From NCBI RefSeq assembly GCF_964355755.1, contig NC_092670.1, positions 39,045,795-39,109,794 of the forward strand: DNA of 64,000 nucleotides, in the 5' to 3' direction. Each line of letters begins with the position of its first letter. The first letter of the stretch is position 1. Positions 1-12,400 of this stretch are shown one piece after another. The stretch is from Antedon mediterranea. Its lineage: Eukaryota > Echinodermata > Crinoidea > Comatulida > Antedonidae. Made by a program: the position numbers and the translations under genes. Below the pieces are notes generated by a model that had not been told where the DNA came from, searched no databases, and saw only the letters and a list, made by a program, of their open reading frames with translations.

Positions 1-192
1 TGAAAACATTCTGGGCAGGGGCAGCTTAAGCAAAATCACCAAATGAGTCAGCTACCCCTCAGATATATTTTTAAAAGTTCATAAACATTTGTCAATAAAA
101 TTAATTTAGTCTACAAATAAAATTAATTTAAACTATACTTCCAGTTACTTTTAGATGAGAAGTAAAAAAAAAACAATAAAATAAAAACTAAC

Positions 193-444
193 CATTTACT
201 GTTATAGTAAATTCACAATTTACTGAATTTAGGCCAGTATCTACCGCAGTATACACAATGTCTGTGACCCCAATAGGAAAATTAGAGCCTGGTGATGAGC
301 CCACCACCAAATTAGCTGTTACAGGACCATCAATGGCATCTTGGAACACAGGCTCACTCCATGTTACCATGGCGGTCGCTTCCCCTGCATCAGTGTCATG
401 CACAAGATTGGATGAGCAGCCAAATACCTCTGGTGGATCATCAA
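193..444 (-). CDS. Gene A exon, HYR 55 (last in window)
   Basis: Complete HYR domain of 84 codons opening VDDPPEV, with GC as first Cys, FPIG core, YTAVD strand and closing CEFTITVNG. The donor (GTTAGT) at its 3' end shows that the gene continues left of the window. Confidence 0.9.
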
Positions 445-3400
445 CTATATAAAAAAAAAAACACAAAATTATAAATAAAATGAATCAAAAATAATTAAAA
501 ACAGTAAACAATATTTAATTTTGGATCTAAATGTATATGCTTTAGATTTCATGGTATATTAGTTCCTCTGGATCTAAATTAAGTATCTGTTCTTTTAATT
601 CAAATATAATTTTAATATTTTCTCTTTTTAAAATAATAATATATTCGAATGAAAGTTCATACGGTAAAAATATAAAATGATTTTAAACGAACTTAAGGTA
701 TGTTGAATTCTGTGCTGTAAGTTCGTTTGCAAAAACATTTTATAATATACATAATATAATTTCTAAAAAATGATACAGAGTAATAATGTCATAATAATAA
801 TAGTAAAATAAAATGATTTCCAACATACCAACTATTTGGACTTCAAATCTACATTCAGTGTTAGTATTTCCAAAGTTGTCAGACGCCGAATACACAACTG
901 TTGCGGTGCCACTATTAAACACATCGCCTGGACTGACATTAGAATTTATGGATATGTCTGCACCAGAATTGTCTGAATAAACTGGAGTAGTCCAAGTCAC
1001 TGTTGTACTTGAACCAGATGATGATAGTATGGTTTCAGTGATGTCATCAGGACAGTATTCTACTTGAGGCTCCTCGTCATCAACTAAATGAAATAATAAA
1101 TAAAAAATAACTTATTATTAACTAATTAATTGGTATATACAATGTTGACAGGATTCTATGACGAAATTAAATATAAAATAGTGTTTATTTTATAATAGCG
1201 TTGATATTGTTGTTTTAATCTATATACTGTAAATCTTTGTCTACACTATCAAACTTTATGTGACAAACATATCTTTTGGGCACATCAAACTTTTTTTGTC
1301 AAACTAGTTTGATAGTGTAGACAGAGCTTTAGAATTAAGTTTATACATTTGTTTCTTCTACAAATTGTTTAATACCACCACATACATACACATACCCTAT
1401 AAATTGGAATTGTACTGGGAAGGTTTTAAACTGTATTTGAACCACCCCCGAGAAGCGGTTGGGGTCAGGAGTTGGAGGTCGGAGATATCAAAATGAAGCT
1501 TTTAAACTACTTCTAAAAACCAGCTAATAGAGTAAGTATCTAGTAGTATCTTTTCTAGTGGTTTATTTTTTGAATAACTCTACTAATTATATAGTTTGTG
1601 ATGCAATACTCACCAGTAACAGTGACAGTAAAACTACATGATGCTGAGTTTGAACTACTATCAGTCGCAGTGTATGTAACAGTTGTTACCTCACCAACAG
1701 TGAAAAGGTCATTTGGTGAAAAGTTTGATGAGAGCACTGCACTTCCTGAATCATCGGTAGGTGTTGGTTCTGTCCACGATACAGAGAACTGAGTGGTTCC
1801 AGTGGTGACGTACTCGGTCACGGCTGACGGGCAGGTTATCTCGGGATCTGTCGTGTCAACGATACCCATTACGTTAACGGTAAACGTACAATAAGCTATG
1901 TTACGAGCCGCATCTGTTGCTATATACTGCACAGTCGTTATGCCAATAGAGAACAAACTTCCAGGAGAAATTGTTGCCTCTAAATCAGGGTTGTCGTCCG
2001 TATCATCGGAGGCTGTTGGTGGCGTCCACGTAACTTGTACACTTACGCTACCGACAGGGGCATCCATTTCAATATTCTGAGGACAATTCGAAATAACTGG
2101 ATCGGTTGTGTCTGGAAAAGCTGTAGATAAAAAAAAATACTGATTTTTCTTCTTCTTGAGTAGTATTTAATTTTTAACTAAGTACTGTAAAAAAATCTGT
2201 CTTTACATAATTATACAGTACCCCATTCTAAAATCCACACAATAATTTGATTTAAATTATTTCTAAAATCATTAGAAAAATACATACAAAGTGGTAACAT
2301 TAACTAGTGACCTTACAGAGAAATCATTTATAGAAGATTTAAAGCAGATCTAAAACAACCCGCTTATCATCTGTGGATGATGCCGTGTCATTCGCTATAT
2401 CTAATTATAATATTAATCTATAATAAATCTAAAAATCTAATCTAAAAATAAACTACAAATCTTATCTAATATCAAAATATAAAGTAAATTAATTATTTTG
2501 ATCATATTAATAACTTATAATTAAATTTAATTAGGCAACTCATATAAATACAGTTTGTCCTTCCTGTCGTCCTTGTCGTGTTTGTATCGTCGTACATGTC
2601 CGTCCCTGTCTGTCAGTAGCGTACCTTTACCTTATGCTTATTATTATTATTTTTAACTTTTTTATTCTTTCTGGTGGATCCAGGCTTAAAGCCCCTTGGG
2701 GTTTAAATGGTATTCTCCAGGCATAATGCAACTATTATTTACTTAATTTCCAATCACTTGTATCTTTTATATTTTGTATATGTTTGCATTATGTGAATAA
2801 ATTTGAACTTGAACTTGAACTTGATATTTTGGATTACTCATTGTCTAAAACTCACTATTGTATAAGGCTCTGTCTACACTATCAAAACAGTGACAAAAAA
2901 GGGAGATGTACTTAAATACTGTATGGTAGTAATATGCCCAAATATGGTAGTGATATGACATTATCATGTCCATATATGGGCACATCACAGTTTGATAGTG
3001 TCGACAGAGCTTAACTGGAGTAAACAAATGCTTACCTTCAGCAGTTATGACAAAGATGCAGTTAGACTCAACATCTGTTGTGGAGGAAGTAAACACACAA
3101 ATGACTTGAGTTTCAGATGGCACCGCAAGCTCATCACCCGGCTGAACGTTGCAGACTGGAACCACGGCCTGTCCGTTGTCAGTCGCTGTTGGATTGTCAA
3201 ACACGGCATTCACAGTGGTTTCACCCTCGACAGTAAACGATTCTGGACATGTTTCAACCAAGGGCGCACCAGAACCTAAAATAAGTGAATAAGATTCGAA
3301 TAATAATCACACTTGTTTAATTTGTAATATAAAAATACATTGTTGGTTTTCAACTCTCTCAGTTATATTCATGTAAACCAACCCATCATGTCCAGAACCA

Positions 3401-6400
3401 CATTATTATAAATTAAGATTTTTAAATATATGTTCTTTTTCCTGCTTGTACTCTCTACATATAATTATATTAACAATGCAATGTGCAATGTGTGTTATGG
3501 TAATAGTTCTTTAGTAATTATATGAATTGTAATTTCATCTACAATCTTATTTATTTTATAAATATAATGATTGCAATAAAGATTTTTTGAGGTTTTTTCA
3601 TATTTTTGAGATCTTGTCATGAATATGAGTACACTAAGGATATTATTTTAACACTATAAAACAAAATATTACCGCTAATTTCAATTGAAAAAACACAGTC
3701 TTGCTCGTTGCCATACTGATCAAAGGCCATGTACATGACGCTAGTTATGCCGGTTGCGAACGCTGTTCCAGAGTTGTAATCTGACGTTAGCGTCACCAAT
3801 ACGGTATTATCCGTAGCCAATGGTGGCTGCCAGAAAGCTAGGTTGGTGTCAGTGATCACTTGATTATCAGGGCAGCCATCTGGAAATACTGGTGGTTCCT
3901 CATCTAAAAGCAAATATCAAAATGGTATGAGGTCACAGATGGGAATAAAGAATTACTTCAGTTACATTTACATTTAAATATTTATTTATTTAATCACACT
4001 CTTGTTTAAATTACAAGACCAGCTAATTCTCGCTTATGATGAGTGAACAAATATATAGAATAACAATTAAAATAGACATCAAACATCAAATTAATTAACA
4101 ACTTTAAACAGATTCTACACCAAACCTCAACATTTTTTTTTCTTTTCCCCCTGAGTAGAAGGAAAAAAGAAAACAAATTGAAATGAAAAAGAAACTGAAA
4201 ATTGTATGAAACCCAATCCTGATTTATATAATGAAATAGTAAATTCTGCTGCAGTTACTGCAGTAACTACAGTTATGCAATTATTTAGCAATATTTTGTT
4301 GGGGTAACCATATACTTAGTTGATTGCAGTGTTGACGGCCTTATAAAATTCTAAATTGAGAAAAAATGTAATATAGTTATTTAAATTTACCTAATTAATG
4401 TGCATATATCTCCAATGTTTAAAAAATTGTTAACAAGTTTTCTTTTCCCTGAGGAATATAATTTGATGTTTCATTTGTCCCTGTGTACTGCTTTAATTAA
4501 TATACAATTAAAGCTTTGGTCTTTTTTTGTTTGTTTTTGGAATAGCGCTTTATAAATCTGTATAGTATAGTATAATGTAACAGTAAAAGGTAGTTTTTGA
4601 CACAGTCTATACTACTGTATGAATTACATACAAACCTTTAACTGTAATAGTAAAAACACAGTCTGCGGCGTTTCCCTCCGAATCAGTCGCCTGATAGGTA
4701 TTTGAAAACGATCCAACAGAAATATTTGAACCTGGTTGGTATGTACGAGTTGGTTCGATTTCACCATCTACGTTATCAATGAATGTCGGCTCGACCCAGG
4801 TCACTTGGGCGGTAGGCAAACCTGCATCTGTGTTTACTTCATAGCTGTTTGGACAGTTCATCACCTCAGGTGGCTGATTATCTTTTGTAAACATACAAAT
4901 ATGTTATTATTAAGATTTGAAAAAATAAGAATAGTATTTGATTTTAAAAATAATACTGAGTAGTCAACTTTTTTCTACCATGGAGTACAACAAGGCTGTG
5001 GATGGCAACATGCAAAAATGGGCAGAAAGGAAAAAATACATGACAGGCCTTTTAAACTTCACAGTAACAGGCCCATATTTATCAAAGAAAAGAGGGCTAA
5101 GGAGTACATTTTACCTGTCACATATATAGTAAAGGTACATTGTACTTGGTTGGCTGACGAATCAGTAGCCACGTAGGTCACAACGGTTTCTCCGATCGGA
5201 AAAGCATATCCGGACGGATAAGTACTAGTTAATCCTGGTTGACCAGAATTATCAGTTGCTGTTGCAAGGCTCCAGGCGACTACAGCTGTTTGTTCATCCG
5301 CATCTGTAGTAGCTTGCTGATTGGTTGGACAATCACTTATGACTGGACTCTCATCATCTACATAAAAAAAGTGAAAAATGATGTCATTACAATATTATAA
5401 TAATATAATATTATTATGATAGGTACTGATGTTGGGGTTGCTAAAGCTTGGTTCCCAATAGGACAGAACACAAGCGAGGTGACCAATGACAAGGGACAGA
5501 TTGAATAATCAATCGCTTGTGATTTGTCAACTCACTTACGTTGTGTTACGTCCTTGTGTTGCGTCTCTAGTGGGAACCAAGCATAAGTAACTAACTGGTA
5601 GTACAGTAATGTTAACAAATCACCCAGTTATTAAATTATATTAAAATAAAATGTTCTGATATTGTTAAAGATTCTATCTACAGTATATATTACTTTAAAA
5701 AAAAATAATATTTCTCATTTCATTTATAAGATAAATTGAACAAATAAACACTCCAATAAAATAATACAATACACTATAAAAATAGATTAATAAATTTCAA
5801 AAAACAATATTAAAAAATATTAAGCCTATTCTACACTATCAAACTTTATGTGAAAAAAAAGTGATGTGCCCATATATGGACATGATGATGTCATATTACT
5901 ACCATATTTAAGAATATCACTACCATATTTAAGCATATTACTACCACATCACATTTTTTTTTGTCAAACTAGTTTGATAGTGTAGATTGATTTACCTATA
6001 ATTGTGACAATAAATGAACAAATCTGTTTGTTTCCAAAGGAATCTGTGGCTGTATAATTGACAGTAGTTGAACCAATTGTGAACACAGTGTCAGGAATAT
6101 GTGACCTCTCTAGCAAAGGTTCACCAGCATTATCGGTGATATTTGGTTCCACCCAGCTTATTTGTTTGTCTGGTTCACCGGGATCGGTATTGTTTGTTAT
6201 ACTTGCCGGACAATTTGTTATCACTGGAGCCTCGTTATCTAAATAAATTAAATAAAATTACAATCATGTTTAATGTTTAATTCCAGTCATGTGGTTGAGT
6301 GGTTGAGGTAAGGGCACTGTCAAAAAATCGGCGCAAGTTGTAGGTTACAGTGTCTAATTTCTACACACCTTCAACAGTGACTGAAAACACACAAGAGACA

Positions 6401-9400
6401 GCATTTCCGGTCTGGTCAGTAAAAGTATATGTGACTGTAGTAGTGCCTGCTGGAAACACTGCATCAGGTTGATGTGATCCTGACTCCGATACATAACCCG
6501 AATTATCTGTGGCGTTTGGTCGTTCAAAATTTATAACAGCGTTAGTCGTTCCAGAATCAGGTAGAGTGGTTACATCAGTTGGACAATTGTCAAGTTGAGG
6601 GTCTTCATTGTCTGAGAAAATGTGAAAAAAACTTTTTGTTATTTCATACGCATCCAAAAGTGAGTAACTCGCCAATTACAGGATGGATAAACTATTTTAA
6701 TAATTTATCGTGTTTATAAAAAAAAGTCTTATTTGAGGCTAGGGAGTGGAGTTAAAGAGTTGTGATTTACAACCTTGGCACTAGGTCAGGATTGAACTCC
6801 GGATTTTATATACATTTTTTACATATTTATAATCAACTAGCAATTTTTTTTTTTGCAAAGAGTATGAAAATAAGTCATAATAAAAAAGATCAATGAATAA
6901 TAATATTACAAAACTCATACCATTAACATAGATAGTGAACAAACAGTATCCGATATTTCCTGCCGCATCAACAGCTGTATAATTAATGTTATAAACTCCA
7001 AAAGTTAAATATGATCCCGACACAATTTCTGGAGTCATTGAAGTTGAAACAACGTTGCCAGAGTTATCGTAAGCAATCGGAGTTGCCCAAACTACGTTGG
7101 TTCCGTCCATGTTCTCATCCGTGTCAAGGTTCATTGAGCTTGAACAGTTTTCAAAGGTGGGTGCGCTAGAATCTATAGATTCAAAACAGATTGAGTTAAT
7201 GAATTTGATCAATCTACAAGAGACAAGGAACTATACAGTATACTCTTAAGCTCTGTCTGCACTATCAAACTAGTTTGACAAAAAAAGTGTGATGTACCCA
7301 AATATGGTAGTGATATGCCCAAAGATGGGATCATCATGTCCATATATGAGACCATCACATTTTTTTGTCACATAAAGTTTGATAGTGTAGACATGGCTTT
7401 AGTGATGTATTATCACTCAAAAATGAAAATAAAAAAAAAGAAAGATTGTGGATACACATCCTAAGAAATATAGCAAAAATTAGCAATTTAATTTTGAAGC
7501 AAATATCATGATTGTTCTTTTATTAGGGTCATAATAATGTAACACAAATTATAAATGTGAAGATGGACAAATTCACAATTGAACTGCAAACTCTATAAAA
7601 AATCAAACACACATCTATTGTTTATAAAAATTTTTATGCAATACAATACCTTGTACTACTAATGTAAACTCGCACGTTTTTGTGTTATTAGCGGCGTCCG
7701 TTGCGCTGTACGTGATAACGTACGTTCCAACTTCAAAACTGTCACCAGACGTATGGGTATTTGTTGCAGAAACTACACCAACATTGTCTGTTGCTGACGA
7801 GATGGTCCAGGTCACAGGGGTCATCGTCATACTTGCTGACGCAATCACTTTAAAAGTTTCAGGACAAGTGACAAATACAGGATCCTCATTATCTAAACAA
7901 ATGATTATAAATGTATGTAGATTAGGGTAAACGGTAGACCGTGTGTGTGTGTCATAAATAGAATCTGTATCTTTCTTGGGCAGGTTTTGCTCAACCTCCT
8001 GTCTCATGTTAATGGTCTTAAAAAATAATATTATTATATATTCTGCATACTGTTGCCGCTAGTCTGTGTAAATTAGCCTTTAAAATAATTATGTATATGC
8101 AAAACAAAAGAAAATCGATAAGTAAATAAAAAAGGCTTCGCTGAAAAGAAGTAAAATATAATTACCGGTAACTGTAATATCAAATGAACATTCAACAGAA
8201 TTTCCAGCCACGTCTGATGCATTGTTGTATACTGTGGTAACACCTGGTGGTAACATTACCCCTGTATCATGGCTACTGTATGTTACGTCAACTCCCACGT
8301 TATCAACCACAATCAGGTTTGTCCACGTTGCTGTTGCGGTAGACATTCCAAGATCTGTGTTAAATGCTATTGGTCCAGGACATGGATCATAATACGGTGG
8401 AGTGTTGTCTAAAATCAAAATTAATTATAGGAAAACAAAATAAGTCAAAATTGACATCACATATTTTAAATCAAATCAAAATAAACATTTATTTCCTTCA
8501 ATCGCAGCAAAGATAGAAACACAATAAAAAAATAGGTAAATTACTTACCGTTAACATTTACATAAAATTTACAAGTTGCTGAATTCCCTGCGAAATCAGA
8601 AGCTGTTAAAACCACTTCAGTGCTACCAATGGCAAAGGTTGTTCCTGAAATCGGTAATGTACTGACTGGTAACAACATGACGTTGTCCGTAACATCTGGG
8701 GTTTCCCAAGTTACAACTGCTGTCGGCGCTGTTTCTGAAGCATCAACGGTCTGGTTTGCTAAACAGCTATCAAACACGGGAGCTTCTTCGTCTGTTAAAA
8801 ATACAAATAAAATTTACAAAAATATCTGGTGCATCCCTTTTGATTAATAAATCCAGCCTTGTTTTTGTTTTTTTTCATCTGTTTTAATGTTTAAAATGTA
8901 CATTACAGAACTCCAATTTTGAAGAACAAGATAAAAAAGGTAAACATTATACTGGAGATGTACAAATGAGTGTAATGCAGAAAACTTCAGAAAATACTTT
9001 GGATAATAAAGTTATTGTAGAAGAGTATAATAATAATAATAAATAACATTTATAAAGCGCAAGAGACAAAGGTTTCAAAGCGCTGTGTTTTCCAAGATCA
9101 GTGCAAGTAGTAGCGTGCGATTATGCTTCTCTGAAGAGATGAGTTTTGAGTTTAGTTTTAAATGTGATAACAGATTTTGATGAGCGTATTTCGAGTGGTA
9201 GAGTGTTCCAGAGTTTTGGGGCTGCGACAGCGAAAGCACGATCACCGTAAAACCGAGTTCTGGAACGGGGTCCAGGTTTTAGAAGAAGTCTGCTGGATGA
9301 ACGAAGCGAAGAGTTGGTTGACGGAGTAATGATGTCACATATGTAGGCTGGAGCACATCCGTTGATGGCCTTATATGTCAGCAACAGGATTTTAAAACGA

Positions 9401-12400
9401 ATGCGCTGATCAACAGGCAACCAGTGTAAGTCACGTAAAACGGGAGAAATATGTTCATGTCGTTTAGTGCCAGTGATAAGTCTTGCGGCGGAATTTTGGA
9501 TTCGTTGAAGAGGAGACAGATAAGAAGTTGGTAGGCCGAACAGAAGCGAGTTATTACAGTCCAGACGAGATGAAACAAAAGTATAGAAACTGTGAGTCAT
9601 ACGTACCTGTAACGGTGACATAAAAGATACAAGTGTCCGAGTTCCCACTAAGATCTGTGACTTGATAGCGTACCTCCAATTGGCTACCATAGAAATATGG
9701 AAAACTGTCCACTAAAAAAAAAAAAAAATAAATTAATAATTATACAAAATGTCAATACAATATCAACATAGAAATGCATCTATTACATAAAAATTACAAT
9801 AATATCTATAAAGTCTTACATGGAGAAAAGGTGTTGGAAATAAACAGCGTTGCAGTGTTATCCGTTGCTGTTGGTTCAACCCAGTCAACAATGGCGTAAT
9901 TTTCACCAGGTTCCGTTGCCCGTGTAATGTTTGCTGGACAGTTAGAAAACTCAGGCGGTGTTGTATCTATAGCGAAAATAAAATGCAATGTAAACTCGAC
10001 AAATATTTTAAAGAAATTTTCTCTAATTATTTCTAAAATCTAGTTAACTTAAGCAACATAGTGTTACTATAGTGGTTAAAATAATTAAGTACACCGGATC
10101 CCTCAAAGGATCAAGACTTAACCGATGCTAACACACTGATCCCCAGTTAGCGGTGATGGTGTATCTCTATACTCCGGTTTGGGTGCTAGCTTGGTGTTTT
10201 TGTCTTTTTGTTCTCTTCCTTTTGGTTTCTACTCTTTCTCTTTATTGTCGAGTGCATAGAGACATCGTTTATTTGCGCTATATAAATCTATCTATCTATT
10301 ATTATTATTACATTGGACCTCCAATTTTAAGGCCTTATTTGTGATGACTTTACCAGCAGAACTCTGGTTGAGGAGAGCTCTGAACCTGTGTCGATTTTAT
10401 GGTTATGGTTAAGCGCCTGACTATATGTTCCTGTTTGGTGAAATACTACTACATTTGGAACTAACCTTCTACGGTGATAACAAAACTGCATGTGTCGTGA
10501 TTTCCACTTTGGTCAGATACTGTATACGTAACAAAGTGGTTACCGATTGAGAAGTTTGTATTTGGAGAATCTGATGATATGATGACTAAATTTGTAGCAA
10601 CATTGTCAGTTGCTTGTGGTTCCTCCCATGGGACAGTGACAGAGTTTGAACCCATAGCTGGTGAAGCAGTTGTATCATTTGGACAATTCACCAAAACTGG
10701 ATCTTCATTATCTATAATTCAAATAAAAATAAAATTATTTCTCAAAAATATACAAAGAAAAACTTTTATAACAATAACTACAATTTTTATCCCCGAGAAA
10801 CCAAAACTATATTAAATAATAATAAAAATAATAAAATATAATAATTAGTCCTCTTATTTATTACAATTCCGGTTATTTTGATATCCCATTATTATATTAT
10901 ACAGCTTAAATTACTATATATGTCATATATTTAACAATAAAGCATAAACTACTATACAAAGGTCACACCTGTGATATTTAACAATACAGTTATAATATTT
11001 AAATGTCACACCTGTGATTTGGACTTGGAATGAGCAGGTTCCTTTGTTTCCGCTGTCGTCTGTAGCTTCGTAGAGGACAGTAGTAGACCCAAAAGGAAAC
11101 AGGTCACCAGGTTCATGCGATGCTGTAACCACATTTACTCCGTCATTGTCTGTTGCCATGGGAATGTCCCAGTACATTACACCAGATGCATTACCAGGCA
11201 ATGTTGTGTTTGTGATACTCGGTTGGAGCGTAGCACAAGTACTAAACTCTGGATCTTCAGTATCTGATAACAAAAAATACATTTTTTTTCCTCAAATGCC
11301 TTATGTTTATTTTTGTGGAAAAAACAATAAATTTATCTAGTGCACGTTCAGCTTTTTGTAAACATTTTGAGAATTTTTGCCATGTGACGTTGATTGATGC
11401 AATCTATAGCCAATGAAAACCATATAAAAACACCTACCAATTACTAATACGGTGAACACGCATTCCTTAATATTGCCAGCAGCGTCCTCAGCGTGATATG
11501 TTACCGTGGTAACACCCAACTCAAACACATCTCCAGGATTATAATCATTTGTATCAACAACCACTGCCACGTTGTCGGTAACCGACGGAGAAAGCCAATT
11601 CACTGCCGAAACATTTGACCCAATTGGCGTTTCTTGTTGGATCTGAGTCGTAGGGCAGTTAGTATATTCTGGTGCCTCAACATCTAAATAAAAACAGAAA
11701 AAAAATATGGTTTTTAAAATAGTAGCATTTTGTTAACATTTTATTACAAAACTGGATGATTATGCCCATTTTCTATCTAAAAGGCTGTGAAGGTGTATAG
11801 AATTACACTACCTACACACAAATGTATTGGAAACCATGGAATATTTCACCTAATAACAGTTTAGTGTAACATTCAGGAATAACAGTTTTTCGCAGCCCAT
11901 GAGGTATAGTATTCTCAAATTTCAAAATAGCGGTAAACTCATACTTGGTGTGTTTGCTTACCTCGTACATCTACGTCAAAAGTACAGGTCGCCACGTTCC
12001 CCGACGCATCGACCCAAGTGGCATTCACAAGTGTTTCACCGACTGTAAACTGATAATTAGGCTCAGCACTCATGTAAGTGTTTACGATGGCGTCATTATC
12101 GGTAGCAGTCGGTAATGTCCACGTCACATTGGCGTAGTCCGTTCCTGCTATATTATCTTCTTGAATGTCGCCTGGACAATATGTTATAGTGGGAGGCTCC
12201 ATGTCTAAAAATTTTATATTTTAATAAATACTGTATTGGTTAGTCAAATCACTTTGGATGCATGAAAAACAAGTAGTTTAATTGTAGGGCCACTGACAAT
12301 TAATTAATTTTTGGGTGCTGAAGGATGTAAAGCCAAGAATGAAAAATGGCACTTAAGCTCTGATTACACCATCATACTAGTTTGACAAAATAGTGTGATG

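Larger units (their letters stand above)
2121..3035. other. Intron with LINE tail and MITE
   Basis: This 915-bp intron holds a LINE-like 3' end on the plus strand (about 2560-2826) and a MITE-A copy (2863-3014). The first 430 bases are AT-rich and show nothing I recognise. Confidence 0.7.

Noticed and set aside
258-452. Plus-strand open frames across gene A exons (also at 1598, 7682, 27381 and others).
   Set aside because: Antisense shadows of HYR exons; their bounds follow the exon rather than any start or splice signals.
9121-9690. A continuous 189-codon open frame mixing HYR-exon DNA and LINE reverse transcriptase residues.
   Set aside because: The first residues come from the HYR 41 exon in a wrong frame; the rest is the LINE. 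It is a chance run-through across a splice donor, not a fusion gene.
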